From Streptomyces sp. 846.5 (lineage in GTDB: Bacteria > Actinomycetota > Actinomycetes > Streptomycetales > Streptomycetaceae), in assembly GCF_004365705.1 (NCBI RefSeq), contig NZ_SOBN01000003.1, positions 248,001 through 312,000 of the forward strand: 64,000 bases of DNA, written 5' to 3'. The position numbers and the translations under genes are program-made. This document shows positions 23,426 through 32,380 of this stretch, piece by piece; the stretch's first letter is position 1, and each line of letters starts with the position of its first letter. Below the pieces are notes generated by a model. It worked only from the letters and a program-made list of their open reading frames with translations, searched no databases and was not told the DNA's origin.

Positions 23426-26098
23426 ATGAGATCAGCTCGCACCAGAGCGCAGTACCAGCATCAGTATCAGCACCAACGTCAGGGGCTGGGCCAGAGTCAG
23501 TACCTGGCCGGTCGGCCGTTCGCGCTGGCGAGCGTGCTGCTGGTGCTCGCCGCGATGCTCGCGTTCCTGGCTCTGCCGTCCACCCAGGCCCATGCCGCCG
23601 ACACCCTGCTCTCGCAGGGCAAGACGGCCACCGCCTCCTCCACCGAGAACGCCGGCACCCCGGCTGCCAACGCCGTCGACGGCAACACCGGCACCCGCTG
23701 GTCCAGCGCCTTCAGCGACCCGCAGTGGCTGGAGGTCGACCTGGGCGCCAGCGCGTCCATCGACAAGGTCGTCCTCAACTGGGAGACGGCGTACGGCAAG
23801 GCGTACCAGATCCAGACCTCGGCCGACGGTACGAACTGGACCTCCGTCTACTCCACCACCACCGGTGCGGGCGGCGTCGAGACCCTGAGCGTGACCGGCA
23901 CCGGACGCTACGTCCGCCTGTACGGCACCGCGCGGGCCACCGGATACGGCTACTCCCTCTGGGAGTTCCAGGTCTACGGCACCACCGGCGCCACCGCCCC
24001 GCCCACCGGCTGCGGCACCACCAATGTGGCCCAGGGCAAGACGGCCACCGCCTCCTCCATCGAGAACGCCGGCACCCCGGCCGCCAGCGCGGTCGACGGC
24101 AACACCGGCACCCGCTGGTCCAGCGCGGCCAGTGACCCGCAGTGGCTCCAGGTCGACCTCGGCTCCTCCCAGACGATCTGCCAGGTCGTCCTCAACTGGG
24201 AGACGGCGTACGGCAAGGCGTACCAGATCCAGACCTCGGCCGATGGTACGAACTGGACCTCGGTCTACTCCACCACCACCGGTGCGGGCGGCGTCGAGAC
24301 CCTGAGCGTGACCGGCACTGGACGCTACGTCCGGATGTACGGGACCGTGCGCGCGACCGGATACGGCTACTCCCTCTGGGAGTTCGGCGTCTACACCTCC
24401 GGCAGCGGCTCCACCACCACGCCCCCGCCGTCCGGCCCGCCGACCACGGACACCCCCGACCTCGGCCCGAACGTCACCGTCTTCGACCCGTCGATGTCGA
24501 CCAGCAGCATCCAGAGCACCCTCGACACCGTCTTCAACCAGCAGCAGACCAACCAGTTCGGCAGCCAGCGCAACGCGTTGCTGTTCAAGCCGGGCAACTA
24601 CAGCGTCAGCGCCAACGTCGGCTTCAACACCCAGGTCTCCGGCCTCGGCCTGTCTCCCGACGACGTCAACATCAACGGCTATGTGACCGTCGACGCGGGC
24701 TGGTTCAACGGCAACGCCACCCAGAACTTCTGGCGCGAGGCCAGCAACCTCTCCATCACCCCGCCGAGCGGCACCGACACCTGGGCCACCGCCCAGGGCA
24801 CCTCGCTGCGCCGGGTCGACGTCCACGGCAACCTCAAGCTGGACCCGACCGGCGACTACTGGGCCAGCGGCGGCTTCCTCGCCGACTCCCGGGTCAGCGG
24901 CGCGGTCAACTCCGGCTCGCAGCAGCAGTGGCTGACCCGCAACACCACCATGGGCAGCTGGAACGGCTCGGTCTGGAACATGGTCTTCGTCGGCGACACC
25001 GGCGCTCCGGCCCAGAACTTCCCCAACCCCTCGCACACCGTGGTCAACCAGACCCCGGTCTCGTCCGAGGCTCCGTTCCTCTACTGGGACACCACCAGCA
25101 GCACCTACAAGGTCTTCGTCCCCGGACTGCAGACCAACTCGGCGGGCGCCAGCTGGATCAACGGCACCCCGGCCGGAACGTCGCTGGCGATGCACACCTT
25201 CTACGTCACCAAGCCCGGCGACACCGCCGAGACCATGAACTCCGCCCTGGCGGCCGGTGACAACCTGCTGGTCACCCCCGGGCTCTACCACCTCGACCAG
25301 ACCCTGCAGATCACCAGGCCGGACACGGTGATGCTGGGTATGGGCATGGCCACCCTGGTCCCGGACAACGGCGTCACCGCGATCCAGACGGCGGACGTCA
25401 ACGGCACCCGCATCGCGGGCTTCCTGATCGATGCCGGCACCACCAACTCCAACACCCTGGTCCAGATCGGTCCGGCCGGCGCCAGCGCCGACCACAGCGC
25501 CGACCCGGCCGTGATCCAGGACTTCTTCGTCCGCATCGGCGGCACCGGAGCGGTCGGCATGGCGACCACCAGCCTGGTGATCAACAGCCGCAACACCATC
25601 GGCGACAACTTCTGGCTGTGGCGCGCCGACCACGGCGCCAACACCGGCTGGACCGTCAACACCGCCGACACCGGCATGGTCGTCAACGGCGACAACATGA
25701 CCATGTACGGGCTGGCCGTGGAGCACTACCAGAAGTACGAGGTGCTCTGGAACGCCAACGGCGGCCGGACCTACTTCTTCCAGAACGAGATGCCCTACGA
25801 CCCGCCGAACCAGGCGGCCTGGATGAACGGCAGCACCAACGGCTACGCCGCCTACAAGCTCGCGGACACGGTGACCAGTCATGAAGCCTGGGGCGTGGGC
25901 AGCTACTGCTACTTCAACGTCAACCCGGCCGTGGTCTCCGACCGCGCGTTCGAGGTGCCGGACACGGCGGGCGTGAAGTTCCACGACCTGCTGACGGTGT
26001 CGCTCGGCGGCGTGGGCACGATCAGCCATGTCATCAACAACACCGGAGCGGCGGCGAACTCCACCACCAACAACGTCTACCTTCCCAGCTACCCGTGA
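23426..26098 (+). CDS. Secreted protein: two F5/8C (discoidin/CBM32) domains plus right-handed beta-helix, probable polysaccharide-degrading enzyme
   Basis: An 890-residue protein. Signal peptide at about 1-57, with a long basic Gln-rich n-region and a clear ALA-type site (STQAHA-AD). Two near-identical discoidin domains follow (about 62-185 and 200-325; PQWLEVDLG, YGKAYQIQTSADGTNW, GYGYSLWEF). After a Pro/Thr linker comes a long pectate-lyase-like beta-helix (PNVTVFDPSMSTSSIQSTLDTVF..., ALLFKPGNYSV, MLGMGMATLVPDNG). Relatives are often labelled adenylyl cyclase, but no cyclase domain is visible; the fold and the discoidin domains suggest a glycoside hydrolase (GH55-like) or lyase on beta-glucan-type material. 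Substrate unproven. ATG 23426 has AGGAG at 23415-23419. LacI-controlled. Confidence 0.75.
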   Translation: MRSARTRAQYQHQYQHQRQGLGQSQYLAGRPFALASVLLVLAAMLAFLALPSTQAHAADTLLSQGKTATASSTENAGTPAANAVDGNTGTRWSSAFSDPQWLEVDLGASASIDKVVLNWETAYGKAYQIQTSADGTNWTSVYSTTTGAGGVETLSVTGTGRYVRLYGTARATGYGYSLWEFQVYGTTGATAPPTGCGTTNVAQGKTATASSIENAGTPAASAVDGNTGTRWSSAASDPQWLQVDLGSSQTICQVVLNWETAYGKAYQIQTSADGTNWTSVYSTTTGAGGVETLSVTGTGRYVRMYGTVRATGYGYSLWEFGVYTSGSGSTTTPPPSGPPTTDTPDLGPNVTVFDPSMSTSSIQSTLDTVFNQQQTNQFGSQRNALLFKPGNYSVSANVGFNTQVSGLGLSPDDVNINGYVTVDAGWFNGNATQNFWREASNLSITPPSGTDTWATAQGTSLRRVDVHGNLKLDPTGDYWASGGFLADSRVSGAVNSGSQQQWLTRNTTMGSWNGSVWNMVFVGDTGAPAQNFPNPSHTVVNQTPVSSEAPFLYWDTTSSTYKVFVPGLQTNSAGASWINGTPAGTSLAMHTFYVTKPGDTAETMNSALAAGDNLLVTPGLYHLDQTLQITRPDTVMLGMGMATLVPDNGVTAIQTADVNGTRIAGFLIDAGTTNSNTLVQIGPAGASADHSADPAVIQDFFVRIGGTGAVGMATTSLVINSRNTIGDNFWLWRADHGANTGWTVNTADTGMVVNGDNMTMYGLAVEHYQKYEVLWNANGGRTYFFQNEMPYDPPNQAAWMNGSTNGYAAYKLADTVTSHEAWGVGSYCYFNVNPAVVSDRAFEVPDTAGVKFHDLLTVSLGGVGTISHVINNTGAAANSTTNNVYLPSYP
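23615..23968 (+). repeat. Internal direct repeat, first discoidin copy (second copy 24032-24385)
   Basis: A 354-bp unit, repeated at exactly equal length 417 bp downstream with only scattered differences, most of them silent or conservative. Both copies start CAGGGCAAGACGGCCACC and end TCCCTCTGGGAGTTC. Recent duplication or ongoing gene conversion within the gene. Confidence 0.9.
24032..24385 (+). repeat. Internal direct repeat, second discoidin copy
   Basis: Partner of the repeat at 23615-23968; same length and ends. Confidence 0.9.
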
Positions 26099-26183
26099 TC
26101 AGCCATCCGTGATCAGCCACTCGTGATCGACTGACCCGGCGGGCGGCGGCTCCCTGCCTTGTGACACCAGGTATAACTACGTC

Positions 26184-27233
26184 ATGAACAGGAAGCCGCC
26201 GTCCAGTGGTTCGGTCACGCTCGAAGACGTGGCCCGGGTCGCAGGGGTGTCCCGGGCCACGGTCTCGCGTGTCATCAACGGCAGCACCACGGTCGACCCG
26301 GCCATGCGGCGCCTGGTCGAGGACGCCGTGGCCGCCACCGACTACGTTCCCAACCGGGCCGCCCGCTCCCTGGTCACCCGGCGCACCGACTCCATCGCCC
26401 TGGTGGTCTCCGAGGCCGAGCAGCGCACCGTCGCCGACCCCTTCCTCGGCCGGATGTTCACCGACCCGTTCTTCGGCCGGATGGTCACCGGCGTCATGGA
26501 GGTCATCCGCCCGCGCGGCGTCCAGCTGGTGCTGATGCTGGTGGACGACGCCGACTCCCGCACCCACCTGGTCAGCTATCTGCGCCAGGGGCATGTGGAC
26601 GGGGTGGTGCTGATCTCCGGCCACGCCGCGGACCCGCTGCCGGGGCTGCTCGCCGAGGCTGCCGTCCCCGCGGTGCTGTCCGGCCGGCCGGGACAACCCA
26701 CCCCGATCAGCTTCGTCGAGGCCGACCAGCGCGCCGGCACGGTGCTCGCGGTCGACCACCTGGTCACGACGGGACGCCGCAGGATCGCGACGCTCACCGG
26801 ACCGCTGGACATGCCGTCCGCGCAGGAGAGGCTGGCCGGCTTCCGGCAGGCCATGGCCGCGCACGGCCTGGAGGAGGCCGGCATGGTCGAGGGCGACTTC
26901 ACCCAGGCGGGCGGCGCGGCCGCGATGCGGCGGCTGCTGGAGCAGTCGCCCGACCTGGACGCCGTCTTCATCGCCTCCGACCTGATGGCCCTGGGCGCCG
27001 TCCCCGTCCTGAACCGGGCCGGCCGTCGCATCCCCGAGGACGTCGCGCTGGTGGGCTTCGACGACAGCAGCGCGGCCCTCGCCTGCGACCCCCAACTGAC
27101 AACGGTCCGGCAGCCGCTGGAGGAGATGGCGGCGCGGATGGCGACGCTGCTGCTCCAGCAGATCGCGGAGCCGGAGGTGTCGCTGCAGTCGGTGGTGTTC
27201 CACCCGACGCTGGTGGTGCGGGGGTCGGCGTAG
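26184..27233 (+). CDS. LacI-family transcriptional regulator, probable repressor of the beta-helix enzyme
   Basis: A 349-residue LacI/GalR protein: helix-turn-helix VTLEDVARVAGVSRATVSRVING (residues 11-33), hinge YVPNRAARSL, and a core with SIALVVSE, GHVDGVVLISGH, GRRRIATLTGP, AVFIASDLMALGA and VALVGFDDSSAA. A TATAAC -10 at 26172-26177 lies only 7 bp from the ATG with no ribosome site between, so the message may be leaderless. It follows the secreted enzyme by 85 bp. The GAGAGCGCTCTC operator upstream of that enzyme suits this family. Confidence 0.87.
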   Translation: MNRKPPSSGSVTLEDVARVAGVSRATVSRVINGSTTVDPAMRRLVEDAVAATDYVPNRAARSLVTRRTDSIALVVSEAEQRTVADPFLGRMFTDPFFGRMVTGVMEVIRPRGVQLVLMLVDDADSRTHLVSYLRQGHVDGVVLISGHAADPLPGLLAEAAVPAVLSGRPGQPTPISFVEADQRAGTVLAVDHLVTTGRRRIATLTGPLDMPSAQERLAGFRQAMAAHGLEEAGMVEGDFTQAGGAAAMRRLLEQSPDLDAVFIASDLMALGAVPVLNRAGRRIPEDVALVGFDDSSAALACDPQLTTVRQPLEEMAARMATLLLQQIAEPEVSLQSVVFHPTLVVRGSA

Positions 27234-27501
27234 GTTGGTTTTCGGGGGAGGCGGTGCGTCGTCGCTGGCGGGGCGGGTCCGTCGCGCGGCCGAGCCCCCG
27301 TCCCGACGCCGTGTCTGACGTGCGCGTTCGCTCCCGCTGACCGTCCGTCGCCTCCGTGGGGCGCGCCGGTTGGTCCCGGGCTGGGGTGGCTCGCTGTCGC
27401 TCGCGGCCAACTGCGCGGAGGGGAGCGGGTGGTGGGGCGTGCGTTGCCGGGTGCGCGCCGGTGTGGGGGCTGCAGAAACGTTGCTTCTCTGCGTCTTGGC
27501 T

Positions 27502-27613
27502 GAACCGGGGTCACTTTTCGTACGCCTGGTCACTTTTGCTACGCGAATTTCGGGATGAATCGGGCATAATGGCAAGATTAAGTGACGCCTTGTCCCAAAA
27601 GTGACCCCGGTTC
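27502..27613. mobile_element. Palindromic mini-element A (possible IS21-like end-to-end remnant)
   Basis: A perfect 17-bp inverted repeat: GAACCGGGGTCACTTTT (27502-27518) and its complement (27597-27613). Inside each end a second GTCACTT-type copy lies at the same 10-bp spacing (left 27529-27537; right, on the other strand, near 27580-27588). Two repeats per end, in mirror order, is how IS21-type transposon ends are built. No transposase is left. A folded RNA or regulator-binding array is the alternative. Confidence 0.45.
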
Positions 27614-27633
27614 GCCCGATGCACACGGTTTTT

Positions 27634-27732
27634 GGGTCACTCGACCTACTTTGGGGTCACTCGTCCGACGAATTGTGACCGCTATGTCCGATATGGCGTC
27701 GAAAGAGTGACCCAAAGTAGGTCGAGTGACCC
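27634..27732. mobile_element. Palindromic mini-element B (related ends)
   Basis: A perfect 22-bp inverted repeat, 27634-27655 against 27711-27732, starting GGGTCACTCGACCTAC. Each end has a second GGGTCACTC-type copy just inside (27653-27661 and its mirror near 27705-27713). The GGGTCAC core is shared with element A, 20 bp away, so the two are probably related families of small mobile sequences. Confidence 0.45.
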
Positions 27733-27886
27733 CAAATCGGTGAACTCGCCCCGCCCCGCGCTCCCGGCGAGCGCTCCGCGCCGGGCCCCGGCCGCCCCCG
27801 GCCTTGTCGCGCGGCGGAGCCGCTTCTGTCCGGGCGTGAGCCCGGGAGACGGCGGTTAAGACGCTCCACTTCACGCTGCCGTTGCA

Positions 27887-27929
27887 GGCGTGGGGCGTTG
27901 CCCCGCTCACATGGGGAGCGCCCCACGCC
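27887..27929 (-). terminator. Terminator hairpin of prfC
   Basis: GGCGTGGGGCG (27887-27897) pairs with CGCCCCACGCC (27919-27929), with a further CCCC/GGGG pairing inside the loop, immediately after the prfC stop. Confidence 0.7.
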
Positions 27930-27933
27930 GGGG

Positions 27934-29547
27934 CTAGTCGGCGGTGGCGATGAGGGCTTCCAGCTTAACGTCCGGGTTGCTGCGGACGAAGCTGTTCATC
28001 TGCCACTTGTCGCCGAACAACGCCAGCAGGACGTCGTCCGAGCGGCGGGTCAGGGCCTCGCCGGTGACCAGGCGGCTGCGGCCGAGGACGGCGGCGCCCT
28101 CGGCGTCGGTGACCCGGGCGATGTTGTAGGGCAGGTAGTCCAGGGCGATGGGGGACGAGAACTCGTGCTCCATCCGGTGCAGCACGACGTCGAACTGCAT
28201 CGGGCCGACGGCGGCCAGGACCGGGGCCTGGTCGCCCCGGCGGTCGGAGACCAGGACCTGCACCACGCCCTCCTCGTCCAGCTGCGAGATGCCCTTGCGG
28301 AACTGCTTGGACCGGCTGATGTCCTTGGGCCGCGCCACGGCGAAGTGCTCGGGGGCGAACGCGGGGAGCGGCGGGAACTCGGCCTTCTTGCCGGCGTAGA
28401 GGGTGTCGCCGACGCGCAGCGCCGTCGCGTTGATCAGGCCGACCACGTCGCCGGGGTAGGAGGTGTCGACGACGGTGCGCTCCGCGCCGAAGACGGTGTG
28501 GGCGTACTTGGTGGCGAAGGAGCGGCCGCTGGCGGCCCGGGTGACGGACATGCCGCGTTCGAACACCCCGGAGCAGACCCGGACGAAGGCGATGCGGTCG
28601 CGGTGGGCCGGGTCCATGTTCGCCTGGATCTTGAAGACCAGGCCGGAGAAGTCGGACTCGACCGGACGGGTGCCGGTGGTCGCCAGCGGGCGCGGGCCCG
28701 GGGCGGGGGCCAGGTCGACCACGGCGTCGAGGAGCAGCCCGACGCCGATGTTGGTGAGGGCCGCGCCGAAGAACACCGGGGTGATCTTTCCGGCGCGGAA
28801 CTCGTCCTCGTCCCAGCCGGGGCCCGAGGAGAGGACGAGCTCCATCTCCTCCAGGGCGGTCTGCCAGACCTCGCCCTCCTGCTCGACGGCCTGATCGGCC
28901 GTCAGCTTCTCCTCCTCGGCCTTGTGGGTGCCGCCGGGGACGCGGGTGAAGCGGCGCATCTGCTCCGGGTTGCTCGCCTCGACCAGCCCACGCAGGTTGC
29001 CGGCGTCGCCGACCGGCCAGACCACCGGCACCGGGGTGATGTCCAGGATGTTCTGGATGTCGTCCAGCAGCTCCAGGGCCTCGCGGCCGCGGCGGTCCCA
29101 CTTGTTGATGAACGTGATCACCGGGACGCCGCGGTGGCGGCAGACCGAGAACAGCTTGCGGGTCTGCTCCTCCAGGCCCTTGGCCGCGTCCACCAGCATG
29201 ATCGCGCAGTCGACGGCGGAGAGGACGCGGTAGGTGTCCTCGGAGAAGTCGGCGTGGCCGGGGGTGTCGACCAGGTTCATCACATGGTCGCGGTGCTCGA
29301 ACTGGAGTGCGGCGGAGGTGACCGAGATGCCGCGCTCCTTCTCCAGCTCCATCCAGTCGGAGGTGACGCCCTTGCGTCCGCCCTTGCCGTGGACGGCGCC
29401 GGCGGAGGTGATCGCCTGCGCGTGCAGGGCGAGGGCCTCGGTGAGGGTGGACTTACCGGCGTCGGGGTGACTGATCACGGCGAAGGTTCGCCGCCGCGAG
29501 GCTTCCTGGAGGACCTGGGTCGCGCTGACGGGCTGGTCGGAGCTCAC
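27934..29547 (-). CDS. prfC: Peptide chain release factor 3
   Basis: A 537-residue translational GTPase that recycles RF1/RF2 from the ribosome. G-domain motifs: SHPDAGKSTL (G1), ERGISVTSA (G2), DTPGHADF (G3) and INKWDR (G4). The C-terminal RF3-specific parts (YAHTVFGAERTVVDTSYPGDVVGL, GAVGPMQFDVVLHRMEHEF-type segment) separate it from EF-G. The GTG start at 29547 (VSSDQPVSATQVLQEASRRRTFAVISHPDAGK) has GAGGAAA upstream and matches the family N-terminus; longer starts add an unrelated tail. It stands alone between a hairpin repeat and its own terminator. Confidence 0.95.
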   Translation of the reverse strand: MSSDQPVSATQVLQEASRRRTFAVISHPDAGKSTLTEALALHAQAITSAGAVHGKGGRKGVTSDWMELEKERGISVTSAALQFEHRDHVMNLVDTPGHADFSEDTYRVLSAVDCAIMLVDAAKGLEEQTRKLFSVCRHRGVPVITFINKWDRRGREALELLDDIQNILDITPVPVVWPVGDAGNLRGLVEASNPEQMRRFTRVPGGTHKAEEEKLTADQAVEQEGEVWQTALEEMELVLSSGPGWDEDEFRAGKITPVFFGAALTNIGVGLLLDAVVDLAPAPGPRPLATTGTRPVESDFSGLVFKIQANMDPAHRDRIAFVRVCSGVFERGMSVTRAASGRSFATKYAHTVFGAERTVVDTSYPGDVVGLINATALRVGDTLYAGKKAEFPPLPAFAPEHFAVARPKDISRSKQFRKGISQLDEEGVVQVLVSDRRGDQAPVLAAVGPMQFDVVLHRMEHEFSSPIALDYLPYNIARVTDAEGAAVLGRSRLVTGEALTRRSDDVLLALFGDKWQMNSFVRSNPDVKLEALIATAD

Positions 29548-29625
29548 GGTGATTTCCTCGGTCCTGAAGCATGCGGGGGAACAAACCACCTTAACGAGGA
29601 ACCCGCCCCCGAGTCGAACCACAAC

Positions 29626-29697
29626 AGGGGCGCGGGGAACTGCGCTGCCAACCGTGCACCTTCGTAGGGGGTTGATCGCGCAGTTCCCCGCGCCCCT
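29626..29697. repeat. Dispersed terminator-like inverted repeat, copy 1
   Basis: AGGGGCGCGGGGAACTGCGC (29626-29645) and its exact complement (29678-29697), with a 32-nt loop. On the minus strand it is preceded by a T-rich run. The same arm sequence forms the hairpin at 45689-45766. This GCGCAGTTCCCCGCGCCCC motif is widespread between streptomycete genes. Confidence 0.8.
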
Positions 29698-29704
29698 AAA
29701 AAAC

Positions 29705-30784
29705 CTAAAAGACCACCAGCGAGCGTCCGCCGCGCCCCGCGGCCATGCGGGCGAAGGCGTCGGGGATCTCTTCGAGGGTGATGCGGTCGGTGATCAGGGC
29801 GTCCAGGTCGAGGCGGCCGGCTCGGACGTGTTCGGCGAGGACGGGGATGTCCTTGACCGGGTCGCTGTTGCCGTAGACGCAGGAGGTGAGGGTGCGGGCG
29901 AAATGGAAGATCTCCAGGGCGGAGAAGGAGACCAGGTCGTCCTTGCCGCCGATGCCGATGACCGTCACCCTCCCGCCCTTGCGGGTCGCGGACCAGGCCG
30001 CGCGGATGGTCGTGCTGCGGCCCACGCACTCGAAGGCGTGGTCCGCGCCGTTGCCGCCGGTGAGCCCGCGTACGGCCTTGGGGGTCTGCTCTTCGGCGAG
30101 CAGGAAGTCGGTGGCGCCGTGGAGCCGGGCCAGTTCCTCCTTCTCGGGGGTGACGTCCACCGCGATGATCGGGGACGCGCCCGCGATCCGGGCCGCCTGG
30201 AGGACGGCGAGGCCGACCCCGCCGAGGCCGAGGACGACCACGGACTCGCCGGCGCGCACCCGCGCCGCGTTGTGGACCGCGCCGTAGCCGGTGAGCACGG
30301 CGCAGCCGAGCAGCGCCGCGGAGGTCAGCGGGACGCCGTCGGGCAGCGGGATGATCGCGTTCTCGTTGACGATGGTCTCCTCGGCGAAGGCGGCGACGCC
30401 GAGGCCGGGGTAGAGGCCGGTGCCGTCGGGGAGGGCGGCGTAGGTCTCGACCGAGGCGGCGTACTGGTTCTCGCAGAGCCAGGGCTCGCCGATCGCGCAG
30501 AGGTGGCACCTGCCGCAGGCGGGGGCCCAGTTGAGAACGACCGGGTCGCCGGGGCGGACGGAGTGCACGCCCTCGCCGACGGAGACGACGGTGCCCGCGC
30601 CCTCGTGGCCGAGGACCACCGGAGTCTTCGTCCTGAGCACACCGTTGCTGAGCGAGAGGTCGGAGTGGCAGACGCCGGCGGCGGCCAGCTTCACCCGCAC
30701 CTTGCCGGGGCCGGGCTCGGGGAGCTCGATCTCGGTGAGTTCGAGCGGGGCTCCCACGGAGGAGAGCAGGGCGGCGCGGACCAT
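29705..30784 (-). CDS. Zinc-dependent alcohol dehydrogenase (class III-like MDR)
   Basis: A 359-residue medium-chain dehydrogenase. Catalytic zinc: Cys in GVCHSDLS and His in GHEGAGTVVSVG. Structural zinc: CGRCHLCAIGEPWLC (four Cys). NAD site: VVLGLGGVGLAVLQAARIAGA, with an Asp (AVDVTPEK) after beta 2, favouring NAD. ATG 30784 (MVRAALLSSVG) is the family start; the longer ATG 30832 adds a non-conserved tail. An aldehyde dehydrogenase gene lies just upstream on the same strand (57-bp gap), so the pair probably oxidises an alcohol to the acid. The substrate is unknown. Confidence 0.9.
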   Translation of the reverse strand: MVRAALLSSVGAPLELTEIELPEPGPGKVRVKLAAAGVCHSDLSLSNGVLRTKTPVVLGHEGAGTVVSVGEGVHSVRPGDPVVLNWAPACGRCHLCAIGEPWLCENQYAASVETYAALPDGTGLYPGLGVAAFAEETIVNENAIIPLPDGVPLTSAALLGCAVLTGYGAVHNAARVRAGESVVVLGLGGVGLAVLQAARIAGASPIIAVDVTPEKEELARLHGATDFLLAEEQTPKAVRGLTGGNGADHAFECVGRSTTIRAAWSATRKGGRVTVIGIGGKDDLVSFSALEIFHFARTLTSCVYGNSDPVKDIPVLAEHVRAGRLDLDALITDRITLEEIPDAFARMAAGRGGRSLVVF

Positions 30785-30841
30785 GACTCGGGCCTTTCTC
30801 GGTGCGGCGGGGGAGTTGGGCGGGACAGGCACAGGGACAGG

Positions 30842-32260
<1,419 letters not shown>

Positions 32261-32380
32261 CAGGTGGTCCTTCCGTCGCGCGACTGCACTGCCGGCATAA
32301 ACTAGCAATGCTCATTAATCGCTGCCGACAGCCACGACGCAAGTGTCGTACCGCGTGCTGCACATCACGGTGCAGCGCGG

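Larger units (their letters stand above)
27234..27886. other. Gene-free stretch with two palindromic mini-elements
   Basis: No credible reading frame is found on either strand. The left part (27234-27500) and right part (27735-27886) are plain GC-rich spacer. The middle holds two adjacent elements with inverted ends (27502-27613 and 27634-27732), and the far right is the prfC terminator. Confidence 0.7.

Noticed and set aside
23426..26098. Adenylyl cyclase
   Set aside because: No cyclase catalytic domain is visible; the protein is secreted with discoidin and beta-helix domains.
27234..27500. Short frames in the gap after the second lacI
   Set aside because: No ribosome sites, no family resemblance, and composition like spacer DNA.
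27502..27732. CRISPR array
   Set aside because: The repeats are inverted and only a few, without regular spacers or cas genes.
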